Part shown: positions 11,974 through 24,100 of the stretch, in pieces
How positions within the stretch are numbered: position 1 is the first letter of the stretch
How the letters are laid out: every line of letters starts with the position of its first letter
Origin: Pelodera strongyloides
Lineage: Eukaryota; Nematoda; Chromadorea; Rhabditida; Rhabditidae
Assembly (NCBI GenBank): GCA_036852015.1
Contig: JAANDG010000005.1
Span: 124,001 to 188,000 of the forward strand
Direction: 5' to 3'
Length of the DNA: 64,000 nt
Position numbers and translations under genes: made by a program
Notes under the pieces: model-generated
Seen by the model: the letters and a program-made list of their open reading frames with translations, nothing else
Database searches by the model: none
What the model was told of the DNA's origin: nothing

Positions 11974-14900
11974 CTATACCCCATTAGCTTCCGCTTCCGT
12001 GGTGAGCTGACGCAGTCGTTCGGAGAGTTTCTCAGCCTTTTTCTTCTCAGCGTCTAGCTGGGCGCGCAACTCCCTAGCCTCGGCTTCACTTGGCACAACG
12101 GGCTTTTGATCCATAGGTTCTTCCTGCTCATCACGCTTCTTCTGCTCCTAGAATGTGAGATTGATATGAAGTAAGCGTGTGTATCCATCATGCTAGGGAA
12201 AATCGGTATTGGTTGCATGAAAGCTTGACGCGTGTAGCTTCAGCCCTTGTGACATACAAGCGACACGAGATATAACACGGTTCACATTTTTCACAACAGA
12301 AAAGATTGACGAAGCCGAGAAGGCGAGAAGGCCAACTATGAATATGAGACACAAGGACAAGTCCCCACCATTTATTAAAATTAAATATGTCAATATGCTC
12401 TAACAAATAACCTCCAAACTAACACATACACAAAGTCCAAAAACAGCACACATCGAACTAGTCGACATAACAAACCGCAAATAAAGTGTTACTCTTATGC
12501 ATAACTCTTGCGAGTTATAAACAAAACAAAAATCCCAACCTGCCGCGACCGTAACCGCAGCTCGTCCCAATCAACACTTCCAGTTAAATGGTGCTTCACC
12601 TCTCCTAAAACAATAATTATGTGTTCAACTCAAAACTCCCTGTCCCCTTTCGACTTTTTCTCTAGGACATATTTCTTTATTTTTCTTCGCCCAGAACCAG
12701 CCCTGTTTATACCTCTCCTAAAACAATAATTATGTGACCAGTGACGTCATAACTAAAAAACAGACACGAAAATAAAATTCATATGTGCGGAAAGAACAGT
12801 CAATCACCAAAAAAAAGATAAATGGCCTGCCACGTCGTTGCCGCGGCTGGCCATTTCCCCACAAAATCATCAAAGCTCGTAACAAACGTCAAGAGGACCA
12901 CAATGGTAAATCTTATTCATACAAAGCAAGGGACATTTTTCATTATTTGAATGATATGCGCGTTGTGCATGTTAGACAATATAGAAAGTGCACTCAATCA
13001 GGAAAACGCACCACAAAAGTAGATGGCGTCGTTGCCGCGGCTGGCCATTTCGCGCGCTCGTTGCGCGTGCGTCATTCCAAACACTCCGCCCGACGAGGGA
13101 GAGGGATCCGATTGCGATTCCACCGCCACCACACCCTGCAAAATAGTGGAATATACCCTATTTAGAAAGCCAGCCTGATTTTTAAAGTTTACAGCTTCAC
13201 CCCAACTATACTTCGAACAAATATTTCGCAACGTGATTCAATGCATCAAATGCTAAACTAAACAAGAAAGAAGGACAAAGGGCGTAATTTTTAGGGTTAC
13301 GGAACTTGACTGCGGGATTTCGCATTATTTCCATATCTATAGTTACTAATCCTCAATAATTTACGTAAATAAAAATAAACAGTACAGAGGCCTCGCCAAC
13401 ACACAGCGAGCCCTCCCTAGGCGCACGAGTGCTCTGAATCTCTTCTGCTTTCGCACGTTTTAGCTCCCTGGGGAGGCCAGGGAGGGATCCCTACGTGTTG
13501 GTGGATACGGCCTCAGTTCACTCACCTCCTGTAAACTCCCGGTGCTGTGGTGGGTGAGATCAATCACCTGTCCACCGACCTCCAGGTATACACGACCCTT
13601 TTTCGTCACCCGCAACTTTCCCAGTTTCTTACCCTGAAAAGCATGTTTATGTTTATATTTTGATCAAGCTGTGTGCCTTCAATACACACGCATAGGTCAA
13701 GAAACACGCGCAAAAATGGGTTCCACCCCTTCCTCCAGCCGGGGGAACCCCCCTTCCGCCCGCATCGCAGATGGTTATTGTACCCCTGGGGTATCTAAGT
13801 CTGCCATTTCACACTCTTTAATTTTGTTTTAAACTGACGATCCCGTGTCTCTCACTAAGCAATGCACTCTTATCTGGAGGAAGGGTACATATACATTTAG
13901 TATATCTTGACCTCAGTACACACGGATCCGTAAAACAGTTAAACGGTAGCTGACAACCAAAGTAAAAAACGTTTACGTAAGACTTTAGAGGCCGTATTCA
14001 CCAACACTCAGGGAGCCCTCCCTAGGCTCACGAGCGCTCTGAATCTCTTCTGCTCTCGCACTCTTCAGCTCCCTGGGGAGGCCATGGAGGGCTCCCTGCG
14101 TGTTGGTGAATAGCATAATCTTTTCTGCTGTAGAAGGCAGGTGCACACCCATGTGAGCACCCGACTCAGAACTGCCTTATCATAGTTATCTAATAAACAC
14201 TCCTCAAAGACATCATCATTCGTCTCATCGTATGTATTACCAATTAACTATACCCGTGGTAGCCGAGCAGTCTCTCGATCCTTGGGCGTGTCATCCTGAG
14301 CAGAAGCAGAGTTCGGTAGCGGAGACGACAACCCTGGTTCCTAAAAACAAAACTAGAAAATAAATGGTCAAAATATTCAAAAATACAAAGTATATTAATC
14401 AAGTACAAGTACACGAACGCAGGATACGCGATAGTCCCTAATTCATTCAAAAAAATGGATGACCATAATTAAAAGTCAACTGATGCTTGTGACTACCTGT
14501 TTCACGGGTAGTTGTCTTTCTATTTCCATGTCATCCTCATCGCGTCCATTCATTGACAAAGTCTCCAGTACTGTGGGTAATTGAAGAATGACAAGCTCCT
14601 CGTGATCTTCTAAAAACAACAATTAAATAATAATAAATAAATAAATAGTTTATGCTTCAAGGGCGTGCACCTTTACTCAAGATACAGTATGAATCACAGT
14701 AACAGTAGAGAAATGGGTTATGCAGGCAGATCATCATTGGGCAATTAGAGGACGATAAATGATAAACATCATATCATATGACAAACAAACTATTAAAGAC
14801 AATGACTAGGGAAGTAAAGAAAAGCACCTTTATACAATCTTCGTAAAACGTCTCCAGCCTTCTTCATGCTAGTATATACCGGATCCGAGGTTGCGCTAAC

Positions 14901-17431
14901 GTTTACTGCCATTTTCTTCCTTAAAAAAAGCACATTTATTTAATTAAATAACACCGAGGTGTGCACCAAATAATATGATGAAGAGAAAGCAATGTACACG
15001 AATTTGCAATCTTTTCCCGCGGACGCGGCTACGCATTTGCGCGCTGCGCGCCTGAGGACCAGAGTTACTCGACAAAACTGTACGTTGCATATATTTTTCT
15101 CATGAATTTTATGTGTGCGTAATAAATTATTATTATAACGAAACCACTTGTACAGTAGTCGATTAGCAATCGGGTAAAAAATGGAAAGGTGTATCATACA
15201 AGTGTATATATCTTGGCCTGCTTTACATGGTTTTGCAAATATTTCCCTAAATCTTTTGTCGTATGTTGTTATCAACTAGCTCCACCTACTACACTAACTA
15301 AATAACGTAAATTTACCTCTCTAATACGTGTGAAATTAAGCACAATTCAAAACTATGGGCTTGCCAACGGTAGAGTTTTCCTCATGTTTCATATAAATTG
15401 CATAAGGGCGGAAACTATGTGCCAGTCAATCCAGATAGTATCACAACTAGGGACTATATTTAACCTGCAAACCATCAACTAATCAAAACAGTTTCTGGGC
15501 AAACATAATAATATGGTTTATTTCGTTTGCATTATAACTTACATTTTGAGCTTGTCTTGCTCCATTTCCTGTAGAGCTTCTTCTCTTTCCTCCTCGCCCT
15601 CAGAAAGAATCTCGTCTGGAATATAAAGGTTCCAAAGTTTTTAATGCTTCCAATTTTTTTGAACGGATAACGGATGATGTTCCTCGTAATTTGGATGTCC
15701 CCCGTGAGATCCAAGTAAAAGTAGTAAAAAAAAGTGGAAGTACAACAAAGACCTATCAAAAGCAGCACATCAAAAAGAAATGAGCACATGCAACAATACC
15801 GATTAGATTTCTTACGGCCACTTGTTATCTAATTGCGCGGTTCCCCAACAGCTGTACCACTGTTTTATAATACGGCTACGGACTATGTTATGAGTGTACG
15901 ACGGCGGGGCACATTTACAGTCTACACGGTACTATGGTAAGTGTTCTCCTAGCCCGTAAACGTAAGTTTTTGAACAAACTCTCCTCATATAAAAAACGGA
16001 AAGCGCACCTTTAATGGCATTCGGGAGCAAGTCGATGAATTGAACTTCATCATGTCGTGGAAGCACCACTGGTAAAATTGAACCGCGTTTGTAATCGGAC
16101 AATATCTAAAACGGTAAATAGAACCAAATATGATCGTTGTGCTAAATAATGCACAGTCAATTATGAAATATTGCGCTTCTAGGAAAAGCTCTTTACACAG
16201 CGGAGTATCAGAATATGAATTCATTCAAATGAATTTTCAGTCACACAGCCGCTTTTCATCAGGCTCCCAAATAAGAAATTATACTATGATAGAAAAAAAT
16301 ACTCAAACATACACCATCGCGCACAAGTTCCTGCAATTCCGATGCTTCTTCGGCCTCATCAAATGTCCACACAGCATCGTAACTAAAAGAATGCGAATTA
16401 TAGCGGGAAATGGATTGTTAATTTGTTATTTACAAATATTTTTATTGAAAAGTTATAAAAGTTTAATTATTATTTCTTCAACTGAATCTTTTAATTGAAT
16501 CATTATAGGATTATTTTTACGAGAAAAGCGATGCCCCACAATTGAAACTTGGACCTTGGCCCATTGTCATTTAAGTATACTCGGTTGAGGGGCTCCATTT
16601 GACTGTGACTCGGCATAATTACTCAATAACTACTGTGCTCACCCTTCAAACTTGGTCTTTGCAGCAGCTGCATCGTCATCCATTCGTTCCCTGCTTTCGG
16701 TAGGATCATAACCAAAGGTTACGGCTGAAATAGTAAAAACATTACGATTGTGGGAGAACCACGTGAGATACGCTGGTCGGTAAGCTATGGACTTACGTTT
16801 GTCGCAGCTTTTTACAGCTACATTCATCAATCCATAAAAAGATAGTTTTTGTCTAATGTCGGTCGCCATCCATCATTCACATACCCATACACAAGATCAT
16901 ATAATTTACCTGGTTCCTCTCTCCTCTGTTTCTTAGTTTCCAGGTTCGCGAGTCCTTCGGAGAAGATACCCTCCGACTGGATAAGTGCCGGTCGATCTCG
17001 CATGCCACCCCGCTGTCCACCACGGGCTCCCCGGCCACCCCTGCCAGCCCCACGTCCACCGCGGCCACCACGTCCCCGATCATTAGTGCTGGAATAACGA
17101 AATCGCATACAATCACAAAGATACACTAAACATGTGTGACTACCGAAACAGGAGCGAATTCTCGATTACGTGACATTAACTTCATATTTATATTTATAAG
17201 AGCTCTTTATAAGTAAAAAAAACACACAGTGACCGTATCACTGATGTAGATGTAGGATGTAGGTACCTACTTCCGACACTGATGTCTCAATGCCTAGTGT
17301 TAAACTGAATACTAGTCTCACCCCTTCGTCTGTTTCGCATCCGGCTTCTCCTCCCTCTTGCCCGCCATCGCCAGATTCGGCATCTTGATCGTGGCGCCAG
17401 AAGTACCTCGACCTCGCCCCCGTGACGCCAT
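11974..17431 (-). CDS. POLR3D: RNA polymerase III subunit RPC4 (POLR3D)
   Basis: RPC4 forms a heterodimer with RPC5 on Pol III and acts in termination and reinitiation. Thirteen exons (17322-17431, 16910-17088, 16643-16724, 16325-16382, 16009-16105, 15543-15615, 14828-14919, 14497-14609, 14254-14340, 13526-13633, 13012-13135, 12540-12604, 11974-12147) total 1362 nt, giving 453 aa; human is 398. Family marks are [14 protein letters not shown], the motif [11 protein letters not shown], the block [19 protein letters not shown] and the terminal [20 protein letters not shown]. The N-terminal part of the second exon is an RGG/GRGG-rich stretch. About 60 charged, heptad-like residues follow the normal end. 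The exon-4 donor has an alternative (16315) and exon 7 uses a weak acceptor. Confidence 0.9.
12598..12736. repeat. POLR3D: 25-bp direct duplication spanning a POLR3D acceptor
   Basis: CCTCTCCTAAAACAATAATT plus TATG occurs at about 12599-12623 and again at about 12712-12736. The first copy includes the acceptor of the exon 12540-12604, so a second, probably unused acceptor lies 113 bp upstream of it. Confidence 0.8.
12833..12857. repeat. POLR3D: Copy of 25 bp of POLR3D exon in its own intron
   Basis: These 25 bases are identical to 13027-13051 inside the exon 13012-13135 and have the same orientation. Surrounding bases do not match. Confidence 0.85.
13387..13514. mobile_element. GAGGCC-ended MITE copy
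   Basis: GAGGCCTCGCCAACAC and GTGTTGGTGGATACGGCCTC form the ends, with an internal GAGCCCTCCCTAGG / CCAGGGAGGG pairing. It lies 12 bp from the POLR3D exon at 13526. Confidence 0.75.
13988..14113. mobile_element. GAGGCC-ended MITE copy
   Basis: Closely related to the 13387 copy (shared GCTCTGAATCTCTTCTGCT core) in the neighbouring POLR3D intron. Confidence 0.75.
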
Positions 17432-17446
17432 TTTTATCTAGAAAAA
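17429..17446 (-). promoter_or_regulatory. POLR3D: Splice acceptor just upstream of POLR3D start
   Basis: The minus strand reads TTTTTTCTAG, six bases (ATAAAA), then ATG at 17431. The strong pyrimidine tract supports real use. Confidence 0.6.
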
Positions 17447-17683
17447 ACTGGAATCAATAATCTTGGCAATATGCAAAACAACTAGCATAATCCAATCAAG
17501 ACAATACGCAAAACACCAAAAAAGCACAAAAGTAGCTCAAAAATGTAAGATACAATATACTTACACTACATCAAAAAAAGTGAATTAAACAAAATAAACA
17601 ATTCCACAGAAAACAGATATGAAACCCTAATAAAGGGACACAGTGCTGGAAGAAATTCAGAAATTCTACAGAAAAGTTACAAA

Positions 17684-17692
17684 TTTTATTCG
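17684..17692 (-). terminator. DDB1: Candidate polyadenylation signal of DDB1
   Basis: The minus strand has AATAAA about 430 nt past the DDB1 stop and about 245 nt before the acceptor upstream of POLR3D. Confidence 0.3.
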
Positions 17693-18013
17693 CTACGGAT
17701 TTTGAAAATAGGACTGACAAAGAAATCATAACATTATGAGACCAACCATTCACACGGTAACGAAATCTGTAAAAGAACCTGAAGCTCCAGTAGTTGAAGA
17801 AAAGGTTGAACCGGCTAAAGTGTTACGAGATATAAATATAATGCGTTGATAATGCTTACAAAAACAATCGGGTACTATATGTGGGAACCGGGATGCTTCA
17901 TTACTAACCAACAATAAACAATCAATGTACAACAACTCAACAATACATTAAACAAACCAACAAAATCAACAAATTCTAACTTATGAATCTAATTGTATTC
18001 TGAACATTCTGAA

Positions 18014-18098
18014 CTGTCGGAAAAAAATAAGTCTGTAAATACAAAACTAAAGTAAATACTCTGCCGAAAAAAATAAGTCTGCAAATACAAAACTAAAA
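18014..18098. repeat. Direct duplication of about 45 bp
   Basis: The block AATAAGTCTGTAAATACAAA with flanking AAAAAA recurs immediately, 3' of the DDB1 stop. Confidence 0.75.
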
Positions 18099-18121
18099 TG
18101 ATTATGGAATTATGAAAAACC

Positions 18122-21100
18122 TCAATGAGCTCGACTAAAGTCCTCCACCAATTTCAGTACGGCTTCAGAGTTATCTTCTTCTTGATCTGAAACGAGAGTT
18201 AACATTTAGACATCCTACTTTCCTTACTTAATGCTAAAAGAAAAATGGTCATCCATTGGTTCCCTGTCATAAATCTCGTACATGGATGGAGGCTGTTAAG
18301 CTGAGCGAATGAAACGTCAGCCGAAGGTTCCAAGGCAAAAAAAGCAAATAATATAATATGAATCGGCGAGGGAATCATGGCCCTAGCCCGAAGACGTCGA
18401 GCAATTTGACATCTAAAACTCGTCGCCTAATGCTTAGGACCTCTGCGGAACAAGTCATAAGCACACTTTGAAAATGAAATTTGAACCCTCTTGAATAAAG
18501 GTGCACGCTCCTGTGGCGTAAAAGGTTTATTATTATTTAAAATAAAAAGAGAGAGCAACGAGAACATAAGATAACTCACATTCTGTCGGAACTGCCACAT
18601 CCTTGACGATCCGTTTCGCCGTCTCCCGTGGCATGTCAAGCAGGCCCTCCACGAGATCACCGTCGACGAAACCAAACGCCTGAACACAAGGAGGGATTGA
18701 GGGTTTACTCACAAAATCAAACTCCCGAACAAGGTTTTCATAACACTCCTTATAAAACTACTAGCCACGCTCACTTTACTATACTAGTTCCCTCTGGAAA
18801 TTCATATGAAGCAAAGAAACACTCATGATATATGCTCATATGGCTCCACCTAGGTCAGTTAACTCTTAATCTGTAAGCAGCACACAACGAAGGAAGCCAA
18901 AACGCACTGATAAGCACTGCTTCTCCGTGTAGAACTGCCGGTAGGATGAATGTGGTACCCGCATCGCATTGTCCGTATAAGCCGCAACAGCTTTCTCAAC
19001 GTCACGCGCAACTCTGAAAAAGGGTAATTGAAAAAAGGTTTACACAAACTCGTTATATCAAGCAATACATCGGACTTTCCATTTTCAAGTTTTGACCTGA
19101 TATGAACCATTTTTTGCTCTGACGTCAACCACAAAAACGACTCACTTATAATATCCCTTGTCCAGCTGAACAACCACACCAAGTGCTCCTTCTACCGTAC
19201 CAAACAGGATCGGTTTCACATTGGCACAGGGGAAACCGCCCTCGACGTGCTGGGTGACCAGGGAACCGGCACGGAAAACATTGACCGAGTCGCCCAGGTA
19301 GTACATACCAGCCTCCTGTAATACAACGTTCAGGATTAAGTAAAAGGGTAGAGATAGACCCATAATAAGAACGTAATTGTACATTGTACTTTACGTGCGT
19401 TCCGCGCCTAAGATACCGCACTAAAAGTTGGCCTTTGAAAAATTAATGATTCTCAATTCACTCAATTGGTACAATTACTGGAACAAACTCACGGTCCATA
19501 TTTGAGACTTAAAAATCCCAAACATACCACCATCTTCTGCCTTTCGTCGGCATTCTGGGCTCCAGTCTCTATCTGGTTCGTGAAGAGATTCAAGTTGCTG
19601 TCGGCTCCGAGGAACGTCTCCGAGTCAATCACCTCGATCGCAGTCATCCAATGCGTTTGTGGATCCCTGCAAAAGGATTAATATACGATTCGGATCAAAC
19701 AGACAAACATGATATAACACAACGTTTTGATTGAACTTCTCAGGGTAAAACCCTCGTATGCGATTTGAGGTCGAAACGGGGTGTCATGTTAGAACATGAT
19801 GCATTCACTTTTTTCACTTTTTAACACTCTCTTCATTTATATTTATAATTCCTTATATTGATTAATACTCACTTCGCCACCTCTTCAAAAGAGGCCTCCA
19901 ATTGCTTGTACGTGATCAGTCCCATTGAGCGCATCACATCACCGACGAGCACCACGTCACCCTGCAACGATTATAATCAACGATATGTAGTAGGTAATAC
20001 AGTAATACCTAACAATACTGAAGTTTCTAGTGAATATAAGTATAGTAGAACCGTAGGCACAACCTTTTTATTCTGCACACACAGCCTTTTTATTCTGTAC
20101 TTTATTCGCAAATCCCTATTGACGTCCCATATGGAATGTCGGCAACAAGAAGTTTCATTTCGAGCTTAAAGCGAAATGCCAGCTCCTTTGGAAAATTTGC
20201 ATATGATAAGCAAATCCTATGTATCCTATGCTAATTTTGTACGATTGCCGTGGACGATCGTACAAAATTAGCATAGGATACATAGGATTTGCTTATCATA
20301 TGCAAATTTTCCAAAGGAGCTGGCATTTCGCTTTAAAAAAGGCACACACGAAATATTATTAGTAATTAGTGTATTGAAAAACTACCTTTGTCTTCAAATA
20401 TAGTGCACAAATGTATTGGAAGTGAGAACATTCCAATCGCAATTCCTTCTCGGGCGTCCATTCAAACAACCGGACAGAACTGAAAAGGGGATAATCATAT
20501 AGTACAAAAAAAGACAGTAAGAATAAATACATCAGATTCAGACGTGATAGTAGGTATTTACGCTCGCAAGACCTGAACTACAGAAAAGAATCTCATCTAA
20601 TAAAGCAACTAAAAAAAAGAAGTCGACAACACATATGCGCTTTATCAAACACTAACGATAAGTTAGTTACGTAATTTATTAGCCCACCTATTCACCGAGA
20701 CCAAAAGTTTCCCGTGTAATGTTGCAATGGAGAACGCAGCCCCCTTGATCTCTTTCTCGTGGACGAGGGTCATCTTGAGGCGGTCGGTGCCCTGACCAGT
20801 ACTGAATACCAGCAATCGACCCTGAACAACACAAGTCAGTGTCAGTTGTCGGAATACAATCGAATGACTGAATTTAGAACAAGTCTCGAACATACAATCA
20901 GCGACGCGTACGAAACGCACATCACATTAGTAATTAGTACACTGTACTGACTGTATCTGTATAGTAAAACCTCTCACCACTCGACTCTCCGTCTCATCCT
21001 CAAAGACAACGGCTGTTCCCACAACGAGGTACTCCTGCGGGTCATCCCCCATCCGAATCGCGTGGATAGAGAGCGCCTCCTCGTGCGGACCGAGCTCGTG

Positions 21101-24100
21101 CGCGTGCAGACATTCAAAGGTATTCTGGTCCATTAGCACAATTGAATGGATCTAAACGGTACATTCTTGCGGAGAAATTCAGTGCTGCCAAATCAGCATC
21201 ACAAAGACAGAATAATCCAGTACGAAAAGAACTGTACGCTGAAGAGATACCCACGTGGATGTAATTACAGACGTGAAAACCCCAAGGATACGCTCGACAA
21301 TATTACCTCGTGTGCCTCGGTTCCCTCCCTTGTCGCGGCTGGATGTGCAGAGCATGAGTTCCTTTTGGCCGATCTCGCCACGCTCATCATCTCCGAATTC
21401 TAAAAAAACGAGGTGAAACCACACCACGAGGCCATATTCACCACACCGATTCCCACGGGGAAATATTCCTTGGGGACCACTCTACTAAAGTGAGACACAC
21501 ACAGAAAAAGAGGGGGAATTCTCCACGGGGAATTGACTGTTGAATATGGCCTCTGAAGTAACCAGAAAAACGTATTAATTAAACGAAAAGTGGGGATAGA
21601 GTCAAATACACAGACTGCCAACCTTTTCTCTACACGTTAGCACAGCAATGCTTCCATTATCCTTTAGGTGTGCCACCCTCGAGGGACTCTCTCCCAGGGG
21701 TACGGTACGGATGTGCAACTTCTGAATATCGTCCACACGACCGATGACCATCGTCTCACTGTCGCACATTACCAAACAATCTCTGCAAACGGAAATGAAT
21801 GAAAATGGCTGAGGTACGGTAATACAAATACAGTCATCAAATATACCAAGAGATTTTCCTCGTCTTGAACATATCACATATAACCAAATGAACACATATG
21901 TTTCTGGAAATAAACTATGCCTACAATACAGTACGACGCAATAGCACGCCTGCCGCCTTGCCTGACTACCCTAGCGGGCTTAAGTCATATAAAACACGCG
22001 AAATAAGCAAGCACTAATATGTTACGCAATCGGTTCTTATCTTAATTTATAACAACAATAATAATGAACAAATGAACATAATGAACAAACCATACCTAAA
22101 ACTATTCGAACTCAACGAACACATGTGGCTCACAACTTTGACGTTCACGTTGGAAAATACCTGAATGGAACACTTTATATATAAGTAAGTCAAGTATGAT
22201 GATGATGCCTTCACCTAATCTAAACGTCTAGGCACTAGGCCATAGACGAACAACAGTGCAGCAAGCACGCGTTCGACAAGCTAAAGGTTTCTACGACCTT
22301 TGAACCTGAAAGCTGAATTGCACACACCGGGAATTAATTCCAAAGCGGCATAAGTTCCGCTCGCATACGTGTTCTGATTATATGCTAAAATGTGGTCTGA
22401 ATTCATGTTATGGAGATATCCTTGTCGCTGAATCTCCACACTCAATTCTAGTGTATTAGTCAACGAGATAAATTTACCAGTTTGCCGTTGCTCGAGTAGA
22501 TCACCGCTGGTCGGTCCGAGCACACGAATACATGGTGTGTGGAAGAGGACTGGAATGAGTGCAGTGATAGGGGCATCGTACCCAGAGAAGCACGCTTGCC
22601 CTCCGCCAGACCTGCAACATAATTAAGCAATTGCTAAGTATGAAGTACATACATATAATTGAATCCTATAATAAACACATCTGGTATAATACTACTGCTA
22701 ATTATGTATTATAAAACAACCTCTGTATTAACACATTGCTAAATTACGTACTAAAGCATAACTACAGTAATATCATACGATTGACGGACTGTTTTATTGG
22801 GTGAAGTAAAATCACGGATGAATTAGCCATAATTACTATTATGTCGACTGACAAAAACAAAATTGCTCAGTGACACCCAAGGAACATGTACTTCCCAGTC
22901 AATTTTCCTAGTAAAACTCCAACAAGTACATAATCAATAGTTATAAAGTAATGAATAGTTCTAAAACAAAAGCCTACCGTCAGAAGTAGCATGGAAATAG
23001 TATAGTGTGCCGTCACCAAGTCCGACCAGCATGTACACATTTTCATCAAATTTTCTAAGTAACACTGAACGCGGCAGCGTGGTGCGGGCCATCGGGTCGC
23101 TGAAATAAATATTCATTAACTCAGATGACACATTTGATACCCTACTCTGCTGAGGGATTCCAGATTCTGGAGATTCCTACGAATAAACACCACCATACTA
23201 ATTCCGAAACTCCCAACGCAAAACTAAATCTATCAGGTTCACACTACAAACCCACATTTAAATCGCCTTTCAGAAACATTCGATTGTAGCCACAAAAAAA
23301 GATTGAGTCCGTCAAAAAAGAGTCCGTCTTCGCAAGAGATCTGAACTCCGCCGGGGGGGGGGGGGGGGACGTGCCAACCGTTTTCTGGTGCACATGTTTT
23401 GGAACAGTAGTATTGCATATATTTTAAAATACTTACGTTCCCAACAGTTCAAGTCCGGTTGCTGTTATAGCGTATAATCGACACTGGTTTTCGAACCACG
23501 TGCCCAAACCGAGTAACGTCGATCGGCCGTCCGGAGCTAAAATAGACTCAGTAATCATCATCTTTACGTGCGGTAACCCCAAAGCCGAACAACTCGAAGT
23601 CAGGCTATAAATCTATGCGTAAAATTACGCATCAACCATCTCCGGATTGGCTTTGACCATCTCCGGAGGCAAATGCAAATATATAGATTTGGGTGAAACG
23701 TATCAGTGGTATTTTACGGTTGGACTCTCAACTAAGCGACCATCATGGAAATTATAGCCTGAAGTAAGATACAAACCGCTTAGATATACGGTAAGATACA
23801 AACCACGCTCTACTTGCATTGCACTTCGGAAAACTACGCTACATTTCCCGCCAGCACGATATTCACTCTTGAACAATTCAGCTTCAGCTACAATTAAAAG
23901 AAAAAAAAGTAATAAATACTTACAAACTGGAGAAATGTCCAGGCATGAGCAGTCCTTTTCTAGAACCATATCATGAGTGATAGCAATCCCAGAGATGGTT
24001 ATCTCCAGGATAAAAACACGATCACGCGACGCAATTCCGATCTTTAAAAAATGCTAATTAAGGGGACATAGAGTGGTGCAATAATGGATAACCGCACATC

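Noticed and set aside
12998..13231. POLR3D ending at the TGA at 12998 with a CGAFS tail
   Set aside because: A GTGCGT donor at 13012 joins in phase to the exon 12540-12604, which restores the conserved GEVKHHL...DWDEL end of RPC4.
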